From: Lachnospiraceae bacterium
Lineage (GTDB): Bacteria; Bacillota; Clostridia; Lachnospirales; Lachnospiraceae
Direction of reading: 5' to 3'
DNA length: 64,000 nucleotides
NCBI GenBank assembly: GCA_902363825.1
Contig: CABJBK010000006.1
Coordinates: forward strand, 124,001-188,000
Positions 44,534 to 54,108 of this stretch are shown here, piece by piece (position 1 is the stretch's first letter; every line of letters starts with the position of its first letter). Under the pieces are notes generated by a model. The model was not told the origin of the DNA. It saw only the letters and a program-made list of their open reading frames with translations, and did no database searches. Made by a program: the position numbers and the translations under genes.

Positions 44534-45136
44534 TTATTTTTTCTCCGTTTCATAACCGACCAGTTCATCCATCAGTTCCCAGATCTCATCCCGTCCCTGC
44601 TTGGTCAGCGCGGAATACGGGATGATCTTTGTTCCCGGCTTTACATTTAACCCTTCTTTTACCATCTTTACGGATTTCTGGATCTGGCTGCGCTTGATCT
44701 TGTCCAGTTTCGTTGCAACAATGATCGGATCATAACCCTGATACACGATCCACTCATACATCATCTTGTCATTCGCAGACGGCTCATGGCGGATATCGAT
44801 CAGCAGAAAGACCGCCTTTAACTGTTTTGAGGTGTGAAGATAATTTTCGATCATCTTTCCCCATTTTTTCTTTTCATTCTCTGACACTTTCGCGTAGCCG
44901 TAGCCCGGAAGATCGACTAAATACATAAACTTGTTGATATTATAAAAATTGATCGTCTGTGTCTTTCCCGGCTGGGAAGATGTTCGCGCAAGTGATTTCC
45001 GGTTCATCAGTCCGTTGATCAGGGAAGATTTTCCCACATTGGATTTTCCCGCAAATGCCACCTCCGGCAGATCGGTATCCGGTATTTTACTTGTCACGCC
45101 GCACACGATTTCTAATTCTACATTTTTAATGACCAT
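44534..45136 (-). CDS. engB: Ribosome biogenesis GTPase YsxC/EngB
   Basis: A 200-residue GTPase needed for large-subunit assembly. G1 is GKSNVGKSSLINGL, the switch region is TSSQPGKTQTINFY, G3 is LVDLPGYGYAKVS, G4 is ATKLDKIKRSQ and G5 is YSALTKQGRDE. It lies right behind lon, the classic order in Firmicutes (clpX-lon-engB). Confidence 0.95.
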   Translation of the reverse strand: MVIKNVELEIVCGVTSKIPDTDLPEVAFAGKSNVGKSSLINGLMNRKSLARTSSQPGKTQTINFYNINKFMYLVDLPGYGYAKVSENEKKKWGKMIENYLHTSKQLKAVFLLIDIRHEPSANDKMMYEWIVYQGYDPIIVATKLDKIKRSQIQKSVKMVKEGLNVKPGTKIIPYSALTKQGRDEIWELMDELVGYETEKK

Positions 45137-45149
45137 AATTTTCCTCTTT

Positions 45150-47462
45150 CTATTTTACAAGCGCCACGTCTAAGACCTCCTGCATGTGTTCCACATACAC
45201 GATCTCGAGTCCTTTTTTGATCTCCGGTGAGATCTCCGCAATATCCTTTTCATTCTTCTTCGGCACGCATACCGTCACGATCCCCGCATTTTTTGCCGCA
45301 AGGATCTTCTCTTTCAGCCCACCGATCGGCAGTACCCTGCCGCGCAGGGTGATCTCTCCGGTCATTGCGACATCCGCGCGCACCGGCTTCCCTGTGATCG
45401 CAGAAAACATCGCCGTCGCCATCGTGATACCGGCTGATGGTCCGTCCTTTGGCACGGCACCTTCCGGAATATGGATATGGATGTCATGCTCCGAAAAATA
45501 CTTCCGGTCGATCCCGTGATCCTCACTGATGGAACGGATATAGCTGATCCCCGCCTGTGCCGACTCCTTCATCACATCACCGAGCTGTCCGGTCAGCTTG
45601 AACGCGCCTTTGCCCGGCATCACGTTCACTTCGATCTCCAACGTATCTCCGCCGACACTCGTCCACGCCAGTCCGCGCACGATCCCGACCTCATCCGTCT
45701 CATTCTTCCTGTCATAGGTATACCGCTCCCTGCCGAGGTAACCGGAAAGATTCTGCTCCGTGATCTTCACGGATTTTTTCTCACCCTCATAGATCTTCCG
45801 TGCAACCTTTCTGCAGATCTCCCCGAGCTTGCGCTCTAAATTACGAACCCCGGCTTCCCTGGTATAGCCCCGGATGATCTTTCTCATTGCCGCGTCACTG
45901 ATCGAGAGCTCGTCCTCTTTTAATCCGTTCCGCTCTTTTTGCTTCTTTAACAAATGCTCTTTCGCGATATGCTCTTTCTCATTTTCCGTATAGCTTGAGA
46001 CCTCGATCAGCTCCATACGATCCAGAAGCGGTCTCGGAATCCCCTGCACAGAATTTGCCGTCGCGATAAACAGCACCTCTGAGAGGTCGATCGGGATCTC
46101 CACATAGTGATCGCGGAATTTCTTATTCTGCTCCGCATCTAACACTTCAAGCAGTGCCGATGCGGTATCTCCCTTGTAATCGCTGCTCATCTTGTCGATC
46201 TCGTCTAAGAGCATCAGCGGATTTTTCACACCCGCGCTGCGCAGTCCGTTTACGATACGTCCCGGCATTGCCCCGACATAGGTTTTCCGGTGTCCGCGTA
46301 TCTCTGCCTCATCGCGCACGCCGCCAAGCGAGATCCTGACGTATTTTTTATCCAACGCCCGCGCAACCGAACGCGCGATGCTGGTCTTTCCGGTTCCCGG
46401 CGGTCCGACCAGACAGATGATCGGGCTCTCGCCTTTCTTTGTCAGGTTGCGCACCGCCAGAAATTCCAGCATACGCTCCTTTACTTTTTCCAGTCCATAA
46501 TGATCCTCATCCAGGATCTTTTTCGCGTTTTTCAGGCTTCTGTTGTCTCTTGATACTTTGTTCCACGGAAGTTCCAAAAGCGTCTCGATATAGCCCCGCG
46601 TCACCGCGCTCTCGGATGAATTCGAGCTGATATTTTTAAACCGGGAGATCTCTTTTTTGATCTTTTCCTTGGTTTTTTCATCCGCTTTTAACCTGCCGAC
46701 CTCTTCTAAAAACTGATCCGCATCCGACTCCGTATTTTCCTCTCCGAGTTCCTCGCGTATGACTTTCATCTGTTCCCGCAGCAGATACTCCTTCTGGTTT
46801 TGATCCACATGCGCCTTGACTTTTTTCTGAAACTCGTTTTTGAGATCCATGATCTGTATTTCGTTTAACAGAAGCGTCACTAACACTTCATACCGTTCTG
46901 TCAGCGTAACCGCCTCCAGGATATGCTGTTTTTCCTCAAAGCGCACCGGCAGATTGTTGGAGATCTGATCCATGGCTTTCTCGAGATCATCCGCCTCTTT
47001 GATCTGTTTTAAAAATTCTTTGCCCATCTTCGGGTTCGCCATGCAGTACTTGGTAAAAGTTTCCTGCACGCCGCGCAGCATCGCCTCTTTCGCTCCGTCT
47101 GAGAGGTCTTCCGTATCCGAAAAGGTCATTACCCCTGCTGCAAGATACGTTCCCTCCGAAAAAAGTTCCTGTAGCTGCGCGCGCTTTGTTCCTTCCACCA
47201 GAACGCGCACGATGTTGTCCTGCATCTTGATGACCTGCTTGATCAACGCAAGAATTCCGATCTGATAGAGATCCTCGGCTTCCGGTTCGTTTTCCTCGGC
47301 ATTTCTCTGAGTAACAAGGAAAATCTGTTCATCATCCATCATCGCCTGCTCCACGGCATGGATCGAGCGCTCCCTGCTCACATCAAAATGTGCGATCATG
47401 CCCGGCAGAATCGTCATTCCACGCAGTGCCACCGCAGGAACTTTCTTTATCTGTTCACTCAC
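45150..47462 (-). CDS. lon: ATP-dependent protease Lon
   Basis: LonA-type AAA+ protease, 770 residues. An N-terminal substrate domain (KVPAVALRGMTILPGMIAHF) is followed by a coiled-coil, the AAA+ module with Walker A GPPGTGKTSIARS near residue 355 and Walker B LMLLDEIDKM, and a C-terminal Ser-Lys protease domain with PKDGPSAGITMATAMFS (catalytic Ser) and LRGRVLPIGGLKEKILAA (catalytic Lys). The start codon is GTG, nine bases after AGGAGG. A terminator-like hairpin separates it from clpX. Confidence 0.96.
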   Translation of the reverse strand: MSEQIKKVPAVALRGMTILPGMIAHFDVSRERSIHAVEQAMMDDEQIFLVTQRNAEENEPEAEDLYQIGILALIKQVIKMQDNIVRVLVEGTKRAQLQELFSEGTYLAAGVMTFSDTEDLSDGAKEAMLRGVQETFTKYCMANPKMGKEFLKQIKEADDLEKAMDQISNNLPVRFEEKQHILEAVTLTERYEVLVTLLLNEIQIMDLKNEFQKKVKAHVDQNQKEYLLREQMKVIREELGEENTESDADQFLEEVGRLKADEKTKEKIKKEISRFKNISSNSSESAVTRGYIETLLELPWNKVSRDNRSLKNAKKILDEDHYGLEKVKERMLEFLAVRNLTKKGESPIICLVGPPGTGKTSIARSVARALDKKYVRISLGGVRDEAEIRGHRKTYVGAMPGRIVNGLRSAGVKNPLMLLDEIDKMSSDYKGDTASALLEVLDAEQNKKFRDHYVEIPIDLSEVLFIATANSVQGIPRPLLDRMELIEVSSYTENEKEHIAKEHLLKKQKERNGLKEDELSISDAAMRKIIRGYTREAGVRNLERKLGEICRKVARKIYEGEKKSVKITEQNLSGYLGRERYTYDRKNETDEVGIVRGLAWTSVGGDTLEIEVNVMPGKGAFKLTGQLGDVMKESAQAGISYIRSISEDHGIDRKYFSEHDIHIHIPEGAVPKDGPSAGITMATAMFSAITGKPVRADVAMTGEITLRGRVLPIGGLKEKILAAKNAGIVTVCVPKKNEKDIAEISPEIKKGLEIVYVEHMQEVLDVALVK

Positions 47463-47497
47463 GATCCGTTTCCTCCTGTTGTCTTTTATACTTAGAA

Positions 47498-47530
47498 AAT
47501 AAACTGCCTGAAAAGGACAGGCAGTTTATG
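47498..47530 (-). terminator. Hairpin between clpX and lon
   Basis: A 10-bp stem AAACTGCCTG / CAGGCAGTTT with a 7-base loop and a short T-rich tail on the minus strand; likely partial terminator. Confidence 0.7.
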
Positions 47531-47563
47531 GCTTTTTGTTCTTATAACACTTGTATTTCGATC

Positions 47564-48823
47564 TTACGCGCTCTTTTCATTTCCTGTACAGGTAAGAAGT
47601 GCAGGCGCGTCTCCCATCACGGTATCCTTTGTGATCGTACACTTCGTAATACTCTCATCCGACGGGATCTTATACATCAGATCCATCATCGTCTCTTCCA
47701 TGATCGCACGCAGTCCTCTCGCTCCGGTCTTACGTTCCATGGTCTTTTCCGCGATCGCCTCGATCGCGTCCTGATTAAACTCCAACTCCACGCCATCAAG
47801 TTCAAACAGCTTTCTGTACTGTTTTACCAAAGAGTTCTTCGGCTCGGTCAGGATGCGCACCATGGCGTCCTTGTCTAACAGATCCAAAGATACTGTGACC
47901 GGTACACGGCCTACAAATTCCGGAATCAGTCCGAATTTCATAAAATCCTGCGGCAGTGCTTTTTTGAACAGCTCGCCCACATTCTTTTCTTCTTTTTCGG
48001 AAAGGATTCCGTTAAATCCGATTGATTTTTCATCCATACGGCTCTCGATGATCTTGTCAAGTCCGTCAAACGCTCCACCGCAGATAAACAGGATATTTGT
48101 CGTATCGATCTGGATCAGCTCCTGCTGCGGATGTTTTCTTCCACCCTGTGGCGGAACGGAAGCAACCGTTCCCTCTAAGATCTTTAACAGTGCCTGCTGT
48201 ACGCCTTCGCCGGAAACATCTCTTGTAATAGAAACATTCTCAGATTTCTTGGTGATCTTGTCGATCTCATCAATATAGATGATCCCGCACTGTGCGCGCT
48301 CGATATCGTAATCTGCTGCCTGGATCAGCTTTAACAGAATATTCTCCACGTCCTCACCGACATAGCCTGCCTCGGTCAGTGTTGTGGCGTCTGCGATCGC
48401 AAACGGTACATTTAACACACGCGCAAGTGTCTGTGCGAGCAGTGTCTTACCGGATCCGGTCGGTCCGAGCATCAGGATATTACTCTTCTGCAGCTCCACA
48501 CTGTCATCCGTCTCCGCCGTGATCCTCTTATAATGATTGTATACCGCAACAGAAAGCACTTTCTTTGCCTGTTCCTGTCCAATGACATAGTCATCGAGAA
48601 ACGCTTTCATTTCTTCCGGCTTGATCAGATTGATCTCCTGTGCCTCTGTCTCTTCCGGCACATCGTTCTCATCCAATTCTTCCTCTATAATCTCAGAACA
48701 GATGTCCACGCACTCATCACAGATATATGCCCCGTTCGGGCCTGCGATCAGTTTGCGGACCTGATCCTGGGATTTTCCGCAAAATGAGCATCTGATTTTT
48801 TCATCGTTATTTCTGCCTGCCAT
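47564..48823 (-). CDS. clpX: ClpXP protease ATPase subunit ClpX
   Basis: AAA+ unfoldase, 419 residues. The N-terminal zinc domain has CSFCGKSQ and ICDECVDIC. Walker A is [15 protein letters not shown] near residue 120 and Walker B is [10 protein letters not shown]. The ClpP-docking IGF loop is in [10 protein letters not shown] near residue 272. It unfolds proteins and feeds ClpP, encoded immediately upstream. Confidence 0.96.
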   Translation of the reverse strand: MAGRNNDEKIRCSFCGKSQDQVRKLIAGPNGAYICDECVDICSEIIEEELDENDVPEETEAQEINLIKPEEMKAFLDDYVIGQEQAKKVLSVAVYNHYKRITAETDDSVELQKSNILMLGPTGSGKTLLAQTLARVLNVPFAIADATTLTEAGYVGEDVENILLKLIQAADYDIERAQCGIIYIDEIDKITKKSENVSITRDVSGEGVQQALLKILEGTVASVPPQGGRKHPQQELIQIDTTNILFICGGAFDGLDKIIESRMDEKSIGFNGILSEKEEKNVGELFKKALPQDFMKFGLIPEFVGRVPVTVSLDLLDKDAMVRILTEPKNSLVKQYRKLFELDGVELEFNQDAIEAIAEKTMERKTGARGLRAIMEETMMDLMYKIPSDESITKCTITKDTVMGDAPALLTCTGNEKSA

Positions 48824-48885
48824 TCTTTCACCCCGTTATCTCTTAATTTTCTACTACATCTTATCTGATTTTCTCAAAGAAAGCA

Positions 48886-48920
48886 ACAGGGACAGTGCAT
48901 AAAAACGTACTGTCCCCTGA
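48886..48920 (-). terminator. Hairpin between clpP and clpX
   Basis: Stem CAGGGGACAGT / ACTGTCCCTG around a T-rich loop, with a T-rich but interrupted tail; may attenuate rather than end transcription. Confidence 0.55.
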
Positions 48921-48927
48921 TTTTTTC

Positions 48928-49509
48928 TTATCTGCTTGTAATTATATCATCAATCAGACCATATTCTTTTGCTTCTTCCGCAGAAAGATAATGGTCTCTT
49001 TCGGTGTCCGCGCATACGGTTTCATATGGCTTTCCGGTATTTGCTGCTAAAATCTCATTTAATTTCTTCTTGGTCTTTAAAATGTTCTCCGCAGCGATCT
49101 CAATCTCAGTAGCCTGACCTTTCGCTCCGCCGGATGGCTGATGAATCATAATCTCTGCATTCGGGAGTGCAAAACGTTTTCCTTTCGCACCGCCTGCTAA
49201 CAGGAATGCGCCCATGCTTGCTGCAAGTCCGATACAGATCGTGGACACATCGCATTTGATATACTGCATCGTATCGTAGATCGCAAGTCCTGCTGTAACC
49301 ATTCCACCCGGGGAATTGATGTATAACTGGATGTCTTTTCCCGGATCCTCAGACTCTAAAAACAATAACTGCGCAACCACAAGGCTTGCTGTTGTCTCGT
49401 TGACCTCTTCCCCAAGGAAGATGATACGGTCTTTTAATAATCTGGAGTAGATGTCGTAATTCCGTTCTCCTCTGCTTGTCTGTTCAATGACATAAGGTAC
49501 TAAACTCAT
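48928..49509 (-). CDS. clpP: ATP-dependent Clp protease proteolytic subunit
   Basis: Serine protease ring subunit, 193 residues. The catalytic triad is visible: S98 in [12 protein letters not shown]123 in [10 protein letters not shown] and D172 in [12 protein letters not shown]. It has the short processed N-terminus ([20 protein letters not shown]) typical of housekeeping ClpP. It lies between tig and clpX. Confidence 0.96.
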   Translation of the reverse strand: MSLVPYVIEQTSRGERNYDIYSRLLKDRIIFLGEEVNETTASLVVAQLLFLESEDPGKDIQLYINSPGGMVTAGLAIYDTMQYIKCDVSTICIGLAASMGAFLLAGGAKGKRFALPNAEIMIHQPSGGAKGQATEIEIAAENILKTKKKLNEILAANTGKPYETVCADTERDHYLSAEEAKEYGLIDDIITSR

Positions 49510-49557
49510 AATCCTGATCCTTCCTCCAATCTGATCTTGAAAGGGCGCTTATTCCTT

Positions 49558-50898
49558 TTATTCTTCGCTTTCAGCGGCTTCTGCTTCTTTTTCTTTCTTG
49601 CTCTTAGCTTTTGCGCGCTCTTTTACATTTTCCATGATAAGATCTACTGCTTTCTGGATCGCAAGATCTCTCTTCATGCTTTCTTTCTCAGAATCGCCCA
49701 TATATTCTTTTAACTTGTCAGCTTCCATACCGTAAGCTTTTGCCATCTTTTCGATCTCTTCTGCTACTTCATCATCGGAGATCTCGATGCTTTCTTCTTT
49801 TGCGATCTGCTCTAATACAAGGCTGCTCTTAATGCGTGTTACCGCTTCCGGGCGAACCTGTTCTTTTAACTTATCCATAGTTACACCGGAGAACTGCATG
49901 TACTGATCTAAAGTCAGTCCCTGGCTTGCCATTCTCTGTGCGAACTCGTTGATCATGGAGTTCACCTGTGTATCGATCATTGCATCCGGCAATTCCATGG
50001 TAGACTTGTCGATGATCTTCTGTACTGCTTCGTCTTCCTTGGTGCGTTTTGCTTCGTTTTCTTTTCTTTCGGTAAGTTTCTTCTTTACATCTTCCTTGTA
50101 CTCAGCAAGTGTATTAAACTCAGAAACATCCTGTGCGAACTCGTCGTTTAATTCCGGAAGTTCTTTTGTCTTGATCTCATGGATCTTAACTTTGAATAAT
50201 GCCGGCTTTCCTGCAAGATCTTTTGCCTGGTATTCTGCCGGGAAAGTAACGTTTACATCTACGTCATCTCCTGCATTCTTGCCAACTAACTGATCTTCGA
50301 ATGTATCGATAAAGGTATGGGAACCGATCTCGAGCGGATGGTTCTCTCCTTTGCCGCCTTCAAATGCAACGCCGTCTACAAATCCCTCGAAGTCGATGAT
50401 CGCGGTATCGCCTTCCTGTACCGGTCTGTCTTCTACGGTAACTGTTCTTGCGTTTTTATTTCTTTCGTTTTCTACTTCTTTGTCTACTTCTTCATCTGTT
50501 ACGGATGTATCGATCTTTGTAACGGTTACACCCTTGTATTTTCCTAAGGTAACTTCCGGTCTTACAGCTACTTCTGCTGTGAAGATGAAAGATTTTCCTT
50601 TTTCGATCTGTGTTACGTCAACGGTAGGCTGGGAAACAATATCAAGTCCGCTTTCTTTTACAGCATCCGGATAGTTTTCCTGCATTAAGGTGTTTGCCGC
50701 ATCTTCGTAGAAGATTGCCGGTCCATACATTTTTTCAACCATTGCTCTCGGCACTTTTCCTTTACGGAAGCCCGGAACGCTGATTCTGTTTTTCTGTTTC
50801 ATGTATGCAGCCTGTAAAGCCTCTTCAACCTTTTCTGCCGGAACTTCAATCGTAAGTTTCGCCATATTCTTTTCTAAATTTTCTACCTGTACACTCAT
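49558..50898 (-). CDS. tig: Trigger factor
   Basis: Ribosome-bound chaperone and peptidyl-prolyl isomerase, 446 residues. The N-terminal ribosome-binding domain carries the signature GFRKGKVPRAMVEK near residue 44. The FKBP domain spans about residues 155-245 (DTAIIDFEGFVDGVAFEGGK), and a helical C-terminal chaperone domain ends in a Lys/Glu-rich tail (KERAKAKSKKEKEAEAAESEE shortened to KEKEAEAAESEE at the end). First gene of tig-clpP-clpX-lon-engB. GGAGG lies before the ATG. Confidence 0.96.
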   Translation of the reverse strand: MSVQVENLEKNMAKLTIEVPAEKVEEALQAAYMKQKNRISVPGFRKGKVPRAMVEKMYGPAIFYEDAANTLMQENYPDAVKESGLDIVSQPTVDVTQIEKGKSFIFTAEVAVRPEVTLGKYKGVTVTKIDTSVTDEEVDKEVENERNKNARTVTVEDRPVQEGDTAIIDFEGFVDGVAFEGGKGENHPLEIGSHTFIDTFEDQLVGKNAGDDVDVNVTFPAEYQAKDLAGKPALFKVKIHEIKTKELPELNDEFAQDVSEFNTLAEYKEDVKKKLTERKENEAKRTKEDEAVQKIIDKSTMELPDAMIDTQVNSMINEFAQRMASQGLTLDQYMQFSGVTMDKLKEQVRPEAVTRIKSSLVLEQIAKEESIEISDDEVAEEIEKMAKAYGMEADKLKEYMGDSEKESMKRDLAIQKAVDLIMENVKERAKAKSKKEKEAEAAESEE

Positions 50899-50968
50899 TG
50901 TTACTGTTTCCTCCTTATATATAAATATCCATGTACGCTCGAATTTCGCTATTAACAGTCATTTAAGC

Positions 50969-50997
50969 ATTATAGCATAACATTTTCAAAATGAAAA
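50969..50997 (-). promoter_or_regulatory. tig promoter with extended -10
   Basis: TGC-TATAAT with a weak -35 (TTTTCA) 17 bases upstream; about 70 bases before the tig start. Confidence 0.6.
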
Positions 50998-51011
50998 GAG
51001 TTTTTTATGCA

Positions 51012-51040
51012 GAAAAAAAGACCGCCGTTTCGGACGATCT
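51012..51040 (-). terminator. Terminator of the SASP gene
   Basis: Stem AGATCGTCC with a partly G-T paired partner around a small loop, then seven T's on the minus strand. Confidence 0.65.
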
Positions 51041-51067
51041 CTTTTTCCACTCCGCAAGTGCGGATTT

Positions 51068-51283
51068 TTATTTGCCGGACATCTGTTCTTCCTGCTTCAT
51101 GATCATTTTTTTGACCATCTCGCCACCGATAGAACCTGCCTGTGCAGAAGTTAAATCTCCGTTGTAACCCTCTTTTAAAGGTACTCCGATTTCGCTTGCA
51201 ACTTCCTGTTTGAAACGGTTCATGGCCTCTTTTGCCTGCGGCACAGCCATTTTGCTTGTGTTAGAATTTCCTGATCCTGTCAT
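51068..51283 (-). CDS. Alpha/beta-type small acid-soluble spore protein
   Basis: A 71-residue DNA-binding spore coat-of-DNA protein of the alpha/beta SASP family, which protects spore DNA and is degraded on germination. It has the GPR-type and DNA-contact motifs AKEAMNRFKQEVASEIGVPL and NGDLTSAQAGSIGGEMVKKM. The ATG at 51283 follows GGAGGT by seven bases; a five-codon longer form is less likely. A sigma-G promoter is expected but could not be placed with confidence. Confidence 0.94.
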   Translation of the reverse strand: MTGSGNSNTSKMAVPQAKEAMNRFKQEVASEIGVPLKEGYNGDLTSAQAGSIGGEMVKKMIMKQEEQMSGK

Positions 51284-51451
51284 GATTCTTACCTCCATAG
51301 TATTTTCTTCGTTTTATCTATATTCAGATAAGCTTTTTTCGTATCGCTTATCCTGATTCTATTATCTGCGAATCTCAAAATATTATGTTTGGTAAGTTTT
51401 TCTTATGATGCAAAATTTTTGTATCACAAAAACAATGCCGCGTCCGGTGTC

Positions 51452-52003
51452 TTAACGATTGTATACCAGATGCTTTCTCACATCCTCCACGAGCTCTTCG
51501 CTGCCGAAATAGGAAACGATCGCAAGTCCGAAATCGATGACCGTACCCATGCCGCGGCTGGTGATCACATTTCCGTCCGTAACCACATTGTCATAGGAAA
51601 CTGACGCGCCGGTCAGTTTCTCTTCAAAGCCCGGATGGCAGGTCGCCTTTTTTCCGTTCAGAATGCCGCACGCACCAAGAACGCTCGGTGCCGCACAGAT
51701 CGCGCATACCAGTTTTCCTGCCTCCGCAAATGCCTTTACCTGTGCCGTCACGCCCGCATGTGCGCCAAGGTTTAAGGTTCCCGGCATACCGCCCGGCAGG
51801 ATGATCCCGTCAAGTTCAGAAAAATCAACATCCTCAAACAGCGCATCGGTCAAAAAGGTGATCTGATGGGAACCGGTCACTTCTTTTTTCCCGGTAATGG
51901 ATATCGTTGTAATATCCATCTTTGCCCTTCTTATGATATCGACAACCGCAAGTCCCTCGATTTCCTCACAGCCGTCTGCAAAAAAGATTCCAAGTCTGCT
52001 CAT
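51452..52003 (-). CDS. DJ-1/PfpI family protein
   Basis: A 183-residue protein of the DJ-1/YajL branch. The conserved Glu is in DGCEEIEGL near residue 14 and the nucleophilic Cys sits in the elbow VCAICAAPSVLGACGIL near residue 102. GIILPGGMPGTLNL lies near residue 68 and SRGMGTVIDFGLAIV near residue 150. Members act as stress-protective chaperones or deglycases; the exact activity is debated. Single gene. Confidence 0.9.
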   Translation of the reverse strand: MSRLGIFFADGCEEIEGLAVVDIIRRAKMDITTISITGKKEVTGSHQITFLTDALFEDVDFSELDGIILPGGMPGTLNLGAHAGVTAQVKAFAEAGKLVCAICAAPSVLGACGILNGKKATCHPGFEEKLTGASVSYDNVVTDGNVITSRGMGTVIDFGLAIVSYFGSEELVEDVRKHLVYNR

Positions 52004-52153
52004 TTTTTTGTTCCTCCATGCTCCTGTATTTTTCTGAAAATCATTATAGCATGTCTCCTTTTTTTCCGCCAGTCTCGGATTTTCTTTTAAAAAACGGGTA
52101 TCCTGTGTTATACTGACTTTATTATTTATGAGGAAGAAAGGACGCGACCGGAC

Positions 52154-52615
52154 GTGGAAATCGAACGTAAATTTTTATTAAAAGAGCTGCCGGAACATTT
52201 AGGCCGGTATCCGTGCCACCGCATCGAACAGGGGTATCTGTGTACCGAACCTGTCGTGCGCATCCGCAGACAGGATGACGATTACATTTTAACCTACAAA
52301 TCAAAAGGACTTCTCGCAAGGGAAGAATATAATCTCCCGCTCACCAAAGAAGCCTATGACCATCTTGCCCCGAAAACGGACGGACTTTTGATCCAGAAGA
52401 CCCGCTATAAGATCCCGTTTCTGGAAAAATATACGATCGAACTTGATATTTTCGACGGCGAACTCGCTCCGCTCACACTTGCCGAAGTGGAATTTGAGAG
52501 TGTGGATGAGGCAAATGCCTTTGTTCCGCCGGAATGGTTCGGCGAAGATGTCACCTATTCCACCGAATACCACAACAGCACTTTAAGCCAGAAAAAGCCG
52601 AACCGCCTTGCTTAA
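52154..52615 (+). CDS. CYTH-domain triphosphate tunnel protein
   Basis: A 153-residue CYTH/TTM family protein. The N-terminal EIERKFLL gives the ExExK metal/triphosphate motif, followed by alternating basic residues on strands (PVVRIRRQDDDYILTYKSKG) and acidic strands (YTIELDIFDGELAPLTLAEVEFES). Likely a triphosphatase or adenylyl-cyclase-like fold; substrate unknown. The start is GTG. Its stop overlaps the stop of the opposing DUF1653 gene by four bases. Confidence 0.85.
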   Translation: MEIERKFLLKELPEHLGRYPCHRIEQGYLCTEPVVRIRRQDDDYILTYKSKGLLAREEYNLPLTKEAYDHLAPKTDGLLIQKTRYKIPFLEKYTIELDIFDGELAPLTLAEVEFESVDEANAFVPPEWFGEDVTYSTEYHNSTLSQKKPNRLA

Positions 52616-53205
52616 CGCAGGCGGTTCACTTCATACTTGCAGAGCATTGCAAGCGCAGATTTCAATTTTTCATACCGTTGGTCAACCGGGCCATCATCCA
52701 CCGCAATATCAAGCGCCACCGCCAGATCATTGATCAGACGGTCTGTCATATCTCCCTGCATGGATGAAAGCAGTTTATATTTTTCATTATAGGTATCCGC
52801 ATCCAGGATCGCAAGCAGTCTCGGATCAACCCCGTTCGTTTCCTCCGGTTCCTGCGGCGTACTGTCTTTTGGTTCCCCGTTTTGCTGCGGCTTTGCGGTT
52901 TCCGCTTTTTTACTCTCAGGTTCCGCTTTTTCTTCGGGCTCCATGTTCTCCACAGTATCTTCCGCGGTTCTCCCGCGCTCTACTTTTTCAAAGCGGTACT
53001 GCTCCCGGCTGTCCGGACATTTCTCATGGTCCACTTCCCCAAGAAACATCGCAAGCGGACGGACATACACGGCAAAATCTCCATACAGTGCCTGATAGAC
53101 CACCATATCTTCGCCGGTCTCTGTGTGCTTTGCGACCGCGATCACCTGATATAATTTATTTTTGAAATGCCGGTAAAGTTCTCCCGGCTTTGGTATCTGT
53201 CTCAT
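52612..53205 (-). CDS. DUF1653 domain protein
   Basis: A 197-residue protein. The first ~65 residues form a DUF1653 domain (PKPGELYRHFKNKLYQVIAV; DMVVYQALYGDFAVYVRPLA), a small beta fold of unknown role. A Glu/Pro/Lys-rich linker (residues 85-125) leads to a helical C-terminus (LLAILDADTYNEKYKLLSSM; ALAVALDIAVDD-like acidic stretch). It is followed closely upstream by a membrane protein gene (16-base gap), so both are probably one unit. Confidence 0.82.
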   Translation of the reverse strand: MRQIPKPGELYRHFKNKLYQVIAVAKHTETGEDMVVYQALYGDFAVYVRPLAMFLGEVDHEKCPDSREQYRFEKVERGRTAEDTVENMEPEEKAEPESKKAETAKPQQNGEPKDSTPQEPEETNGVDPRLLAILDADTYNEKYKLLSSMQGDMTDRLINDLAVALDIAVDDGPVDQRYEKLKSALAMLCKYEVNRLR

Positions 53206-53221
53206 GCTAACCTCTTCTTTC

Positions 53222-53803
53222 CTAACCTACATGCTGATCTAAGAGCGCAAGCCCCTCCATCACAAAATCTCTCTGCTCCGGCATTTTTACCTCATAACCG
53301 GTCACCATCATCTGATGTACTTCTTCCATGTACGGACTTTGCTCGATCTTTGGCATAGAAAGTCCCATAGAATCCAGTATCACCGTTTCTTCCACGTTGT
53401 ATTCCCGCGTGTCTGTATCCTGATTTTCACGGAGTACACGGTCTAAGATCGCGCTTCCACTGCTCTTTTTTGCGGCCGGGACGTTTTTTTGTACACTGCT
53501 GCCCTGTGCGGTCTGCACCGGTCTTTGTCCATATCCCATCGCCATCTGTTTCTGATACGCACGCATCTGCCCCTGTGACGGCTGCTGATTTACCCGCTGC
53601 TGCACCGGCTGACCCTGCGGTATCGGTGGACGGTTCGCCCACGCCTGCTGCATTGGTGCGGTCTGCCCCGGCTGGCCGTTCCGCCACGCCGGATTCGGCG
53701 GTATGAACTTCCGCGTTTTTTTCATTTTCCCTTTTCCCGACGCCGCTGCACCGAGCGCCACTAAAACGATCGTTATAACAAATGATAACAAAGAACTTGC
53801 CAT
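53222..53803 (-). CDS. Membrane-anchored Pro/Gln-rich protein of unknown function
   Basis: A 193-residue protein. It has one N-terminal membrane helix (SLLSFVITIVLVALGAAA), a basic cluster (GKGKMKKTRK) and a disordered Pro/Gln/Asn-rich middle (residues 30-95, with PIPQGQPVQQRVNQQPSQGQ-like composition). A more ordered C-terminal part includes ILDRVLRENQDTDTREYNVE and VHQMMVTGYEVKMPEQRDFV. The ATG at 53803 has GGAGGAG upstream. No known domain recognised. Confidence 0.72.
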   Translation of the reverse strand: MASSLLSFVITIVLVALGAAASGKGKMKKTRKFIPPNPAWRNGQPGQTAPMQQAWANRPPIPQGQPVQQRVNQQPSQGQMRAYQKQMAMGYGQRPVQTAQGSSVQKNVPAAKKSSGSAILDRVLRENQDTDTREYNVEETVILDSMGLSMPKIEQSPYMEEVHQMMVTGYEVKMPEQRDFVMEGLALLDQHVG

Positions 53804-53897
53804 TTCATTCTCTCCTCCCACGTTATGTTCCTATTATACTAAATCCCCCTTTTTTTCACAACCGGAGATTTTGAAACGTCCCGGATACCTGACAACA

Positions 53898-53930
53898 AAG
53901 GGAGCCGTTCCAAACGGAACCGCTCCCTTA
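53898..53930 (-). terminator. Terminator after tRNA-Ile
   Basis: Stem AAGGGAGC-GTTCC with its complement, small AAAC loop; T-tract short on the minus strand. Confidence 0.65.
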
Positions 53931-53955
53931 TAAATGCGTTTTTATTTTCTTTTCA

Positions 53956-54029
<74 letters not shown>

Positions 54030-54071
54030 TTCTCCTGTCGTGACAGGCTTTTTTGTCACGCAACAGTAGAA

Positions 54072-54100
54072 ATTATAGTATAGAAAACACGCGTTGTCAA
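54072..54100 (-). promoter_or_regulatory. tRNA-Ile promoter
   Basis: Perfect TTGACA, 17 bases, TATAAT, about 45 bases before the mature tRNA 5' end. A hairpin CGTGAC / GTCACG lies in the leader. Confidence 0.85.
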
Positions 54101-54108
54101 TCACTTTT

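Noticed and set aside
51298..51326. TGAATA-N16-AATACTA as sigma-G promoter of the SASP gene
   Set aside because: The transcript would start inside the GGAGGT ribosome site, leaving almost no leader; the real promoter is probably further upstream.
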